From Methylocystis iwaonis (GTDB lineage: Bacteria > Pseudomonadota > Alphaproteobacteria > Rhizobiales > Beijerinckiaceae): a stretch of DNA of 64,000 nt. The translations under genes and the position numbers were made by a program. Below, one piece after another: positions 56,144 through 64,000 of the stretch (positions are counted from its first letter, which is position 1; the number at the start of each line of letters is the position of its first letter). The DNA is taken from positions 1,284,001 through 1,348,000 of the forward strand of contig NZ_AP027142.1 of assembly GCF_027925385.1 (NCBI RefSeq), read 5' to 3'. The notes below the pieces were generated by a model. It was not told the DNA's origin. It did no database searches and saw only the letters and a program-made list of their open reading frames with translations.

Positions 56144-56301
56144 CTTCGTGAACCTTGGCTGGCCCCTTGGCCAATGAACGTCGAATCCGTGTGGTTGGTT
56201 CCCCAAAAGGCAATCGGGCGATCGTGCGACATATTGCGCCGGAACGCCTATATCTTCGCAGAGCCCCCGGGGGGCGCGGCGCTGGCTGATAGGAAGATCG
56301 C

Positions 56302-57708
56302 TTGTTTACTGGAAAACTCGGGAAGCTCTTTCGCACGACGGCCTTCAAGCTGTCGCTCGCCTATCTCATCCTGTTCTCCATCGGCGCCGGCCTCGTGCTG
56401 ACGCGCGTCGGCGCGCGCGTGAAGGAGGTGCTCAACGAGCAGATCGAGCAGACCGTCGAAGCCGAGATCCGCGCGCTGTCGGAGCAATATGCGCAAGGCG
56501 GGCTGCGCCAGCTCACCACCGCGCTGGAGCGCCGCGTCCGTGCGCCCGGCGGTTCGCTCTATTTGCTGACGACGCATTCAGATGAGGTCATCGTCGGCAA
56601 TATCGAGTCGCCGGCCACCGCGCCCACGGGCGGCCGGGAACTCGTCGAGACCCGCTACCAGCGTCGCGGCGAGCCGGGGGTCGAGCATCCGGCCCTGATG
56701 CGGCTCTTTCTCATTCCCGGCGGCTTCCGGCTGCTGATCGGCCATGACATCGAGGATCAAGAGGTGCTGCGCGACATCTTGCGCCAGGCGCTCGGCGTCT
56801 CGTTGTTCTGGCTCGCGCTCGTCGGCGCGCTCGGCGGCATGTTCGTCTCGCATCGGATGCTGGAGCGCGTCGATATGATGTCGGCTTCGGCGCGGCGCAT
56901 CATGGCGGGCGATCTGAACGAACGTCTCGCCGTCTCGGGCGCCGGCGACGAGCTCGACCGTCTGGCCGAGAATTTCAACGCCATGCTGGAGCGCATATCG
57001 GAGCTGATGACGGGGCTGCGCGAAGTCTCCGACAATATCGCGCACGACCTCAAGACGCCGCTGACGCGGCTGCGCAACCGCGCCGAGGCGGCGCTGCGCG
57101 GCGCCTCCGGCAATGGCGAGCACCGCGAGGCGCTCACCAAGGTGATCGAGGAGTCGGATGCGCTCATTCGCGTCTTCAACGCGCTGCTGATGATCGCGCG
57201 CGCCGAGGCCGGCTGCTCGACCGACAATTTGACGACCTATGACGCCGACGCCGTCGTGAGCGACATCGTCGAAATGTACGAGCCCGTGGCGGAAGAGCAG
57301 GGCGTGCATCTGCAGTTTTCGACAGAGCCGGGCCTCGCCGTCACCGGCAGCCGCGAGCTTCTGGGGCAGGCGCTGGTGAATCTCGTCGACAATGCGCTGA
57401 AATATGGCGCGACGGGAGAAAACCAGCGCATCGACGTGCGCGCCAGGCGCGTCTGCGAACGCGTGGAGATCACTGTCGCTGATCATGGGCCCGGCATTGC
57501 GCCGGAAGACCGCGAAAGGGTCGTGGGGCGCTTCGTCCGGCTGGAGAATTCACGCTCGCGGCCGGGCTCGGGGCTTGGCCTGTCGATGGCGGCGGCCGTC
57601 GCTAGGCTGCATCACGGCGCCCTGCGGATCGAGGACAACGCACCGGGGTTGCGCGTCGTGCTGTCGCTGCCGGCGGTGCGCGCGATCGTCTCGCGCGAGC
57701 GCGCATAA
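56302..57708 (+). CDS. Membrane sensor histidine kinase
   Basis: The 468-residue kinase uses a TTG start preceded by AGGAAG. It has two membrane helices (about residues 15-35 and 160-185), a periplasmic sensor domain of about 125 residues, HAMP (ARRIMAGDLNERLAVSGAGD), HisKA with the phosphorylated His in NIAHDLKTPLTRLRN, and HATPase (NLVDNALKYG; DHGPGIAPEDRERV; PGSGLGLSMAAAVARLH). It is most likely the partner of the 54851 regulator. Its last about 97 bases overlap, tail to tail, the 3' end of the next kinase gene. Confidence 0.93.
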   Translation: MFTGKLGKLFRTTAFKLSLAYLILFSIGAGLVLTRVGARVKEVLNEQIEQTVEAEIRALSEQYAQGGLRQLTTALERRVRAPGGSLYLLTTHSDEVIVGNIESPATAPTGGRELVETRYQRRGEPGVEHPALMRLFLIPGGFRLLIGHDIEDQEVLRDILRQALGVSLFWLALVGALGGMFVSHRMLERVDMMSASARRIMAGDLNERLAVSGAGDELDRLAENFNAMLERISELMTGLREVSDNIAHDLKTPLTRLRNRAEAALRGASGNGEHREALTKVIEESDALIRVFNALLMIARAEAGCSTDNLTTYDADAVVSDIVEMYEPVAEEQGVHLQFSTEPGLAVTGSRELLGQALVNLVDNALKYGATGENQRIDVRARRVCERVEITVADHGPGIAPEDRERVVGRFVRLENSRSRPGSGLGLSMAAAVARLHHGALRIEDNAPGLRVVLSLPAVRAIVSRERA

Positions 57709-60041
57709 ATGGCGCTTCTGGCCGCCGGCTTCTCGGCCGGCCGCGTCTTGATCTGCGTGACGTTCTTGCCGGCGCAATAGGCGCAGGAGAGCCGCACCAT
57801 CGCCACCGTGCCCCTGCCGAGCCGCGAACGGAAGCGCAGCCCGCCGCCGTGGAGGTCGATCAACGCGCGCGCGATGGCGATGCCGAGCCCCGAGCCTTTC
57901 ATGCCATTTTCCATGACCCCGGCGCTTTGCTCGAAGGGGCGCCCCAATCTCGGCATGACGGCGGGATCGACGCCACGTCCGTTGTCCTCGACGAAAAGAG
58001 CGATCGACGCGCCGTGATGACGCGCGCGCAGGCGCACGACGCCGCCCGGCTCGGTGAATTTGACGCTGTTGGAGAGCAGAACATTGAGCGTCTTGATGAT
58101 CGCCGCCTCGTCTCCGACGCAGCGGAGCCGTTCATCGACCTCGACGATGAGGGAAAGCTGCTTTTCCTCGGCGCGGGCGCGCCAATCGTTCACGGCGCGG
58201 CGCGCGGCGTCGGCGACGTCGACTTCACGCTCGGCGAGGCGCACGAGGCCGGCCTCCAGCCGCGACATGTCCAGAATATCGGACAGCACCTCGTTGAGAT
58301 AAGCGCCGCCCTGCCGGATGCTGCCGCAATATTCGGTGTATTTCGGCGAGCCGAGCGCGCCGAACGGCTCGGCCAGCATCATTTCCGAAAAGCCGATGAT
58401 GGCGTTGAGCGGCGTGCGCAGCTCATGGCTCATATTGGCGAGGAACTCGGATTTGGCGAGATAGGCGGCTTCGGCTTCGGCTTTCTGGTGGTGATATTTC
58501 TCGGCGAGCGTCGCGAGTTGTTGCGCCTGCATTTCGAGCGTCTGGCGCGAGCGCGTGAGATCGGTCACGCTCGCCGTGAGGCGGCGCTCGGACTCGATGA
58601 GCTTCTCCTGATTGCGCTTGAGCGCGGTGATGTCGGCGCCCACCGAAACATAGCCGCCGTCTCTGGTGCGCCGTTCGTTGATCTGCAACCAGCGGCCGTC
58701 GGCGAGCCGGGCTTCATATGTCCGCGCATCGGGCGAACGCGCTTCCGCCGCTGCGCTCTCCGTGTGGGTGATCGGCGCCGTCGCGCGCGACATCATCTTT
58801 GCGTAGGTCACGCCAGGCGTCGCTGCTTCGGGCGCCAGGCCATGGAGATCGAGAAATTTGGAGTTGCAGACCACCAGCCGGTTCTGCGCGTCCCAGAGAA
58901 CGAAAGCCTCGGAGATGGCGTCGATGGCGTCGCGCAGACGCATGTCGGCGGTCGCGGTATGTTCGGCGAGGGCCTTCTGCTCCGACACGTCCACGGCGAT
59001 GCCGACGAGATGGTGGCCCGCATCCGCGGCGTCATTGATGAGCTGAGCGCGCGCCCGCAGCCAGACCCAATGGCCATCGGCGTGCCGCGCGCGGAACTCG
59101 TGGTCGACGCTGTTGCTGCGCGAGGCGGAAACCATTTGGGCGATCACCGAGAGATCGCCGTCGTCGGGATGCAGCAAAGCGTTGAGCTCGCCGAAGGAGA
59201 GGCAACGCCGCTCGGCCGGCAGGCCGAGCATCTCGTACATCGAGTCCGACCAATAGATACGCCCGCGCGCAATGTCCCAGTCCCACAGGCCGCAGCGCCC
59301 GCGCGACAGCGCCGCGTCGAGCCGGCGGCGCATGCAGGCGTTGACTTGCTCGGCCGCGTGGCGGCGCCGCGACTGGCGCACATAGGCGTAGAGGACCGCA
59401 AGCAGCATCGCGGTCGTCAGGGCGAAGACGATGGCGTAATGCGCGGCGACGGTGCGCCATTCGCCGAGCACATTCTCCAGCGGATAGATCATCGCCACCT
59501 GGCCATAGGGGGCCGGGAGCTTTTGCACCGTGGCGAGCGCGGGCGCGCCGTCGGGCAAAGTAACGCGCATGACGCCCGCCTTGTCGGCGAATGCGGTCAG
59601 CGCCTGCTCGGCGCCGAGCACGTCGGTGAGCGTGACGCTCTTGCCGTCGATCGGCGGAAAGGCCGCCGCGACATGGCCGCTATCGTCAGTGACGAGAACG
59701 CGCCGCCCGCGCGCCATGGCGCGGCCGGGCAGGATCTTGTTCAAGGGCTGCGCGAGCAATTTCGCGTCGGCCTGGATCTGTTCATAAAGGTCGTGGCGCA
59801 CGACGCGCGCAAAGACCTCGAGATCGGCGATCGCATCCTGGACAAGCTGATCCTGCATGGAGTGGACCAGCGTCACGGCGAAGGCGGCAAGCGACGCGAG
59901 GCAGATGACGGAGACAATGAAAGCCGCCCGCTTCAGCCAGGGGCTTTCTCTCGTCTCCTTCTCGCCATTGCCGTCGAAACGATAAGCGCCCCACACCGTT
60001 TCCGCGTGACTCATCGCACGAGCTGCGGTGACGCGCGCCAT
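57612..60041 (-). CDS. PAS-domain sensor histidine kinase (PleC/PdhS-like)
   Basis: This 809-residue membrane kinase has two membrane helices (about residues 38-60 and 200-222) bounding a periplasmic region. It then has PAS domains (MYEMLGLPAERRCLSFGELN; AISEAFVLWDAQNRLVVCNS), a coiled coil, HisKA with His in FLANMSHELRTPLNAIIGFS and HATPase (VLLSNSVKFTEPGG; KGSGLGIAIARALIDLHGGG). The FSEMMLAEPFGALGSPKYTE stretch is characteristic of the PleC/DivJ/PdhS group that controls the cell cycle in Alphaproteobacteria. The ATG at 60041 follows GGAGAATTGG. It follows pepN on the same strand. Confidence 0.9.
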   Translation of the reverse strand: MARVTAARAMSHAETVWGAYRFDGNGEKETRESPWLKRAAFIVSVICLASLAAFAVTLVHSMQDQLVQDAIADLEVFARVVRHDLYEQIQADAKLLAQPLNKILPGRAMARGRRVLVTDDSGHVAAAFPPIDGKSVTLTDVLGAEQALTAFADKAGVMRVTLPDGAPALATVQKLPAPYGQVAMIYPLENVLGEWRTVAAHYAIVFALTTAMLLAVLYAYVRQSRRRHAAEQVNACMRRRLDAALSRGRCGLWDWDIARGRIYWSDSMYEMLGLPAERRCLSFGELNALLHPDDGDLSVIAQMVSASRSNSVDHEFRARHADGHWVWLRARAQLINDAADAGHHLVGIAVDVSEQKALAEHTATADMRLRDAIDAISEAFVLWDAQNRLVVCNSKFLDLHGLAPEAATPGVTYAKMMSRATAPITHTESAAAEARSPDARTYEARLADGRWLQINERRTRDGGYVSVGADITALKRNQEKLIESERRLTASVTDLTRSRQTLEMQAQQLATLAEKYHHQKAEAEAAYLAKSEFLANMSHELRTPLNAIIGFSEMMLAEPFGALGSPKYTEYCGSIRQGGAYLNEVLSDILDMSRLEAGLVRLAEREVDVADAARRAVNDWRARAEEKQLSLIVEVDERLRCVGDEAAIIKTLNVLLSNSVKFTEPGGVVRLRARHHGASIALFVEDNGRGVDPAVMPRLGRPFEQSAGVMENGMKGSGLGIAIARALIDLHGGGLRFRSRLGRGTVAMVRLSCAYCAGKNVTQIKTRPAEKPAARSAIYARSRETIARTAGSDSTTRNPGALSSIRRAP

Positions 60042-60164
60042 CCAATTCTCCGAAATCTGGCGATCCTGAAACCGAGCGATTGCGCGCTCGAATCACCTTC
60101 ATTCGAATCCTTTGGGCGCAAATTGTCCAGATGCTTAATGAGCGGTTAACGCCTTTGGTAAGTT

Positions 60165-62813
60165 TCAAGCGAGCGCGCGCGTCGCAATGTCTTTCGTGTC
60201 TGCGGAAAGACCTTCCTGCGCAACGATCCGGCGCAAACGCGCCTCGATCAAAGCGCGCCGCCGCGGCTCCATCGTTCGCCAGGAGCGCAGCGACGAGAGA
60301 AGCCGCGCGGCGACCTGCGGGTTCTTGGGATCGAGCTCCAGAATGATCTTCGTGAGAAGATCGTAGCCGGAGCCGTCGAGCGCATGGAAGCGGGTGAGAT
60401 TGGCGTTGGCGAACACGCCGATCAGCGAGCGCACGCGATTGGGATTGCTCAGCGAGAAGTCGGGATGCGACATGAGGTCGATGACGCGCTGCGTCGTTGC
60501 GGGTTCGGGGATCGTCGCCTGCAGCGCGAACCATTTGTCGATGACGAGCGCGTCGCCCTCGAACTGCGCGTAAAAGGCCGCGAAAGCTTTTTCGCGCGCG
60601 TCGCCGCCGAGAAGCGCCAGGAGCGCGAGCGCGGCGAGACGATCGGTCATATTGCCGGCTGCGGCGAATTGACTCTCCGCCAGCGCCGAGCCTTTCGCCG
60701 GGTCGCCGGCGGCGACGAGATCGAGCGCGACGGTTTTCAGCGAGCGGCGGCCGGCGCTGGCGGCGTCGGGGCTATAGGGGCTGGCCTCAGAGAGGCGCGC
60801 ATAGATCGCTTCCGCCTCAGAGGCCAGCGCGCGGCCGATCTCCTCGAGCAGTCCGAAGCGTGCGGCGAAGAGTTCGTCGGGGTCGACGTTCGAGCCCGCT
60901 TCGCGCGCGAGATCGGTTTCCGAGGGGAGCGACAGCGCCTGGGCGGCGAAGGCGGGATCGGCGTCGGCGCCGCTCAGGATCGTGCGCAGCGCCGCGACAT
61001 AGCCCGGGGCCGAGGGCAGCGGCGCGCCGGCGCGGGCGGCGTCGACGCGCGCGAAGATCGCCCGCAGCGCCAGGCTTTGCGCCGCCTGCCAACGGTTGAA
61101 GGGATCGTCGTCACAGGCGAGCAGCTTTTCGAGATCGGCGCTCGCGGGCGCCGGTTCCAGCCGCACGGGCGCGGAGAAGCCCCGCAACGCCGAGACGACC
61201 GGTTGGGAGGGAATGTTCTTGAAGGTGACGGTTCTGGTTGAGTCGGACAGCTCGAACAGTCCGCGCGCCAATTCGTCGGGACGCGCATCCGCGCTTTCGA
61301 GGTCGAGCTTTTCGCCGTTCTGGCCGAAGAGCGCGAGGGCGACGGGAATGACGGCCGGCTTTTTCTCCTGCTGGCCCGGCGTCGGCGCGATCTCCTGACG
61401 CAGCGTCAAAGCAAAGGTCTTCGCGTTCTGGTCGTAAGAGCCTTCTGTCGAGAGCACGGGCGTGCCGGCCTGGCTGTACCAGAGCGCGAAATGCGAGAGG
61501 TCGCGACCGGAAGCCTCGGCGAAGCAGGACAGGAAATCCTCGACCGTCGCCGCCGTGCCGTCGAAGCGTTCGAAGTAAATATCCATGCCGCGGCGGAAGC
61601 AATCGTCGCCGATCAGCGTGCGCAGCATGCGGACGATCTCGGCGCCTTTCTCATAGACGGTCGCCGTGTAGAAGTTGTTGATCTCGTGATAGACCTCCGG
61701 CCGCACCGGATGCGCCAGCGGACCGGCGTCTTCCGGGAATTGCGCCAGCCGCAGGCCGCGCACGTCGCCGATGCGCTCGACCGCGCGCGAGCGCATGTCG
61801 GCGGAAAATTCCTGATCGCGGAAGACGGTGAGCCCTTCCTTGAGGCAGAGCTGGAACCAGTCGCGGCAGGTGATGCGGTTGCCCGTCCAATTGTGAAAAT
61901 ATTCGTGCGCGATCACCGCCTCGATGCCGGCGTAATCGACGTCGGTCGCGGTCTCGGGCGAAGCGAGCACATATTTGTCGTTGAAGATATTGAGGCCCTT
62001 GTTCTCCATCGCGCCCATGTTGAAATCGGAGACGGCGACGATGTTGAAGACGTCGAGATCATATTCGCGGCCGAACTTCTCCTCGTCCCAACGCATGGAG
62101 CGCTTCAGCGCATCCATGGCGTATTCGGCGCGCGCCTCCTTGCCATGCTCGACGTGAATGGCGAGCGTCACCTGACGCCCCGACGTCGTCTTGAAATGAT
62201 CGCGCACCACGCCGAGGTCGCCGCCGACGAGCGCGAAGAGATAAGAGGGCTTGGGGAAAGGGTCGCGCCAGACGGCGTAATGGCGGCCGCCGGGAAGGTC
62301 TCCCGTCTCGCCGGGATTGCCATTGGAAAGCAGGATCGGCGCCTCGCTCTTATCGGCGTCGATGCGGGTCGTGTAGACGCTGAGCACGTCGGGACGGTCG
62401 AGGAAATAAGTGATGCGGCGGAAGCCTTCCGCTTCGCATTGCGTGCAATAGGCCGAGCCCGAGCGATAGAGTCCCGAGAGCTGGGTATTGGCGGTCGGGT
62501 CCACCCGCGTCTCGATCTCGAGCGTGAAGGGCGCCTCGGGAACCGCCGTGAGGGTGAGCTGGTCGGGCGTCGCCGTATAGTCCTGCGCGCCGAGCGGGCG
62601 CCCGTCGACCTTGACGCCGACCAGCGTCAGCTCGTCGCCGTCGAGGACGAGCGGCGCGCCGGGCGCGCCCTTGGGATTGCGGCGCAGCGCGAGCCGCGCC
62701 ACCACCTTGGTCTCCGTCCGGTGAAGGGAAATATCGAGCGCCACAGTGTCGATCAGAAAGTCGGCGGGGCGATAGTCTGCAAGGCGGACGGCGACATTGG
62801 AGGGGTGGCGCAT
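60165..62813 (-). CDS. pepN: Aminopeptidase N
   Basis: This M1 metallopeptidase removes N-terminal residues from peptides. The 882-residue protein has GAMENKGLNIF (exopeptidase motif) and the zinc site VIAHEYFHNWTGNRITCRDW with the downstream Glu in LKEGLTVFRDQEF. YCTQCEAEGFRRITYFLDRP is the Escherichia-type PepN N-terminal motif. The ATG at 62813 after AGAGG was chosen. It is divergent from the efflux adaptor gene. Confidence 0.96.
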   Translation of the reverse strand: MRHPSNVAVRLADYRPADFLIDTVALDISLHRTETKVVARLALRRNPKGAPGAPLVLDGDELTLVGVKVDGRPLGAQDYTATPDQLTLTAVPEAPFTLEIETRVDPTANTQLSGLYRSGSAYCTQCEAEGFRRITYFLDRPDVLSVYTTRIDADKSEAPILLSNGNPGETGDLPGGRHYAVWRDPFPKPSYLFALVGGDLGVVRDHFKTTSGRQVTLAIHVEHGKEARAEYAMDALKRSMRWDEEKFGREYDLDVFNIVAVSDFNMGAMENKGLNIFNDKYVLASPETATDVDYAGIEAVIAHEYFHNWTGNRITCRDWFQLCLKEGLTVFRDQEFSADMRSRAVERIGDVRGLRLAQFPEDAGPLAHPVRPEVYHEINNFYTATVYEKGAEIVRMLRTLIGDDCFRRGMDIYFERFDGTAATVEDFLSCFAEASGRDLSHFALWYSQAGTPVLSTEGSYDQNAKTFALTLRQEIAPTPGQQEKKPAVIPVALALFGQNGEKLDLESADARPDELARGLFELSDSTRTVTFKNIPSQPVVSALRGFSAPVRLEPAPASADLEKLLACDDDPFNRWQAAQSLALRAIFARVDAARAGAPLPSAPGYVAALRTILSGADADPAFAAQALSLPSETDLAREAGSNVDPDELFAARFGLLEEIGRALASEAEAIYARLSEASPYSPDAASAGRRSLKTVALDLVAAGDPAKGSALAESQFAAAGNMTDRLAALALLALLGGDAREKAFAAFYAQFEGDALVIDKWFALQATIPEPATTQRVIDLMSHPDFSLSNPNRVRSLIGVFANANLTRFHALDGSGYDLLTKIILELDPKNPQVAARLLSSLRSWRTMEPRRRALIEARLRRIVAQEGLSADTKDIATRALA

Positions 62814-63062
62814 GAAAACCTCTAGGCAGGGAATCGGAGCTTCGGACGAATATAGGCGGCTATGCAAGATTTGCGACCGGCCGCGCCCGCGCCAGGGCGG
62901 CGGGGTGACGAATTTTTAATTGGAAACTCACGGCAAAGATTTGGTAGGCCTTGAGCCGGCGGCCATTGGCGGGCAAAGTCGCCCCGAGCTTCCTCCGATC
63001 CGCCGACCGACGCCTTCGCTCGCTTGGCGCCGTTTTCGCTCTAAGCCGGTGCGTCTCTCCCC

Positions 63063-64000
63063 ATGTGGCGAAAGCTTTTCCTGACTCTCGTTCTCGCGGC
63101 TGGCGGCGCGCCGGACGCTTTCGGCGCGCCGCCAGCCGCGGCGCCTCAGGAGATTCTCGTGCCGCTCAGCGAGGAGCAGATACGCGCCGCTGGCGTCGAG
63201 ACGCAGCCGGTCGAAGCGGAAACCGGGGCCGGAGAGATCGTCGTGCCGGGCGTTGTGACCGTGCCGCCGCAGCAGCTCCGCGTTGTCGCCGCGCCGGCCG
63301 CGGGCCTTGTCGAGACCCTGCTCGTCGCGCCCGACGAGGATGTGAAGGAGGGCGATCCGATTGCGACGCTGCGCTCCTCGGAGCTGGTCGAGGCGCAGCG
63401 GGCCTTTCTGCACGCCGTCTCCGACGCCGATCTCGCCACCGAGAAGCTGCGCCGGGACGAGCAGCTCTTCAAGGAGCGCATCATCGCCGAGCGGCGGCTC
63501 ATCATCACCCGCGCCGAAGCCGTCCAGGCCCGCGCGACATTGGAGGAGCGGGGCCAGATCCTCACCCTTTCCGGCATGAGCGAGGCCGATGTCGCGCAAT
63601 TGCGCAAGGACCGCAAGCTCGCGAGCGCGCTTCTGGTGCGCGCGCCGATCAGCGGAACCATCCTGCAGCGGCACGGCACGACGGGCGAACGCGTGCAGGC
63701 CTCGGCGCCGCTCGTCACCATTGCGCGCCTCGACCCCATCTGGGTCAATCTGCAGGCGCCGCTCGGCCGCGTCGCGGCGCTCGGGAGCGTCGATCGCGTG
63801 CTTCTGCCGTCGATCGATCTCGCGGGCCGCCTCATTCGCGTCGGTCACACCGTCGACCAGGCCACGCAATCGGTGACGGCGGTGGCGGAGTTCCACCCCG
63901 GGAAAAGCTCCTTGCGGCCGGGGCAGGCGCTGCAGGCGATCCTGCACGTGAAAGGCGCCGACGCCTCACAGTGGCGCGTGTCCGCCGACGCCGTGGCGAG
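63063..64000 (+). CDS. RND efflux periplasmic adaptor (CusB/HlyD-like), 5' part
   Basis: The frame is open from ATG 63063 to the window edge (312 codons), so the C-terminus is outside. A signal peptide (LFLTLVLAAGGAPDAFGAPP) precedes the adaptor fold: a barrel-sandwich half (VVAAPAAGLVETLLVAPDED, VKEGDPIATLRSSELVEAQR), an alpha hairpin (residues about 120-180) and the second half (RAPISGTILQRHGTTGERVQ). Adaptors link an RND pump to an outer-membrane channel; the LSEEQIRAAGVET start is like CusB/CzcB metal-efflux adaptors. Pump genes would be expected to the right. Confidence 0.85.
   Translation, partial: MWRKLFLTLVLAAGGAPDAFGAPPAAAPQEILVPLSEEQIRAAGVETQPVEAETGAGEIVVPGVVTVPPQQLRVVAAPAAGLVETLLVAPDEDVKEGDPIATLRSSELVEAQRAFLHAVSDADLATEKLRRDEQLFKERIIAERRLIITRAEAVQARATLEERGQILTLSGMSEADVAQLRKDRKLASALLVRAPISGTILQRHGTTGERVQASAPLVTIARLDPIWVNLQAPLGRVAALGSVDRVLLPSIDLAGRLIRVGHTVDQATQSVTAVAEFHPGKSSLRPGQALQAILHVKGADASQWRVSADAVA

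Noticed and set aside
57849..60149. 766-codon plus-strand frame across the PAS kinase gene
   Set aside because: It is the complement of a well-supported kinase; composition and lack of motifs show a GC-driven artefact.

Overview
The window looks like a chromosome segment of a GC-rich alphaproteobacterium, probably order Hyphomicrobiales. A Methylocystis/Methylosinus-type methanotroph would fit, but this rests on protein style only (plant-type GshA, RNase R, GlnD, ThrB, a porin-plug-like small protein, an exported hemerythrin, a beta-ketothiolase). No diagnostic methanotrophy gene is present, so the genus is a guess.

Region 1 (1-8624) is core: the rsmE 3' end, gshA, a solitary Flp pilin, the ispH-thrB-rnhA operon, a pentapeptide-repeat protein coupled to a ROK sugar kinase, nadK and an elongator tRNA-Met. 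Region 2 (about 8580-30400) is an accessory island. It begins with a large serine recombinase whose last codons lie antisense inside the tRNA-Met gene, and it ends just before glyA. The island is a mosaic. It holds a decayed conjugation locus (relaxase, TraG, CopG), a damaged IS110, a complete bktB-like thiolase, and an IS3 element abutting an IS1182 remnant. It also holds a PIN toxin-antitoxin pair, a small resolvase coupled to a DUF2971 gene, a lone CheB methylesterase domain, a broken OLD-family nuclease cut by an IS66 end, a truncated MobA/MobL relaxase, and ghosts of a KatE-type catalase, a helicase-nuclease and an IS5 transposase. Several small proteins share one N-terminal motif.

Region 3 (30404-64000) is core again: glyA, nrdR-ribD-ribE, rnr, a GAF histidine kinase, topA, a cupin, an MgtC-type protein, tRNA-Cys, an MCP, gshB-glnD, a hemerythrin, grpE-corA, and a Do-like protease followed by a two-component pair. 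A PAS histidine kinase, pepN and the start of an RND efflux adaptor close the window. Glutathione synthesis is split between gshA (left) and gshB (right). ThrB, GlyA and the riboflavin genes are biosynthetic. GrpE and the Do-like protease with its adjacent two-component system suggest envelope and protein quality control.

The most distinctive non-coding signal is a family of about 160-bp intergenic repeats (four full copies and one core) that can fold into a three-armed cloverleaf with a compensatory base change. They sit mostly between convergent genes, and two inverted copies bracket an unexplained block of about 620 bp. A second candidate is a three-hairpin, terminator-ended segment between the Do-like protease and its response regulator, which resembles a small RNA.
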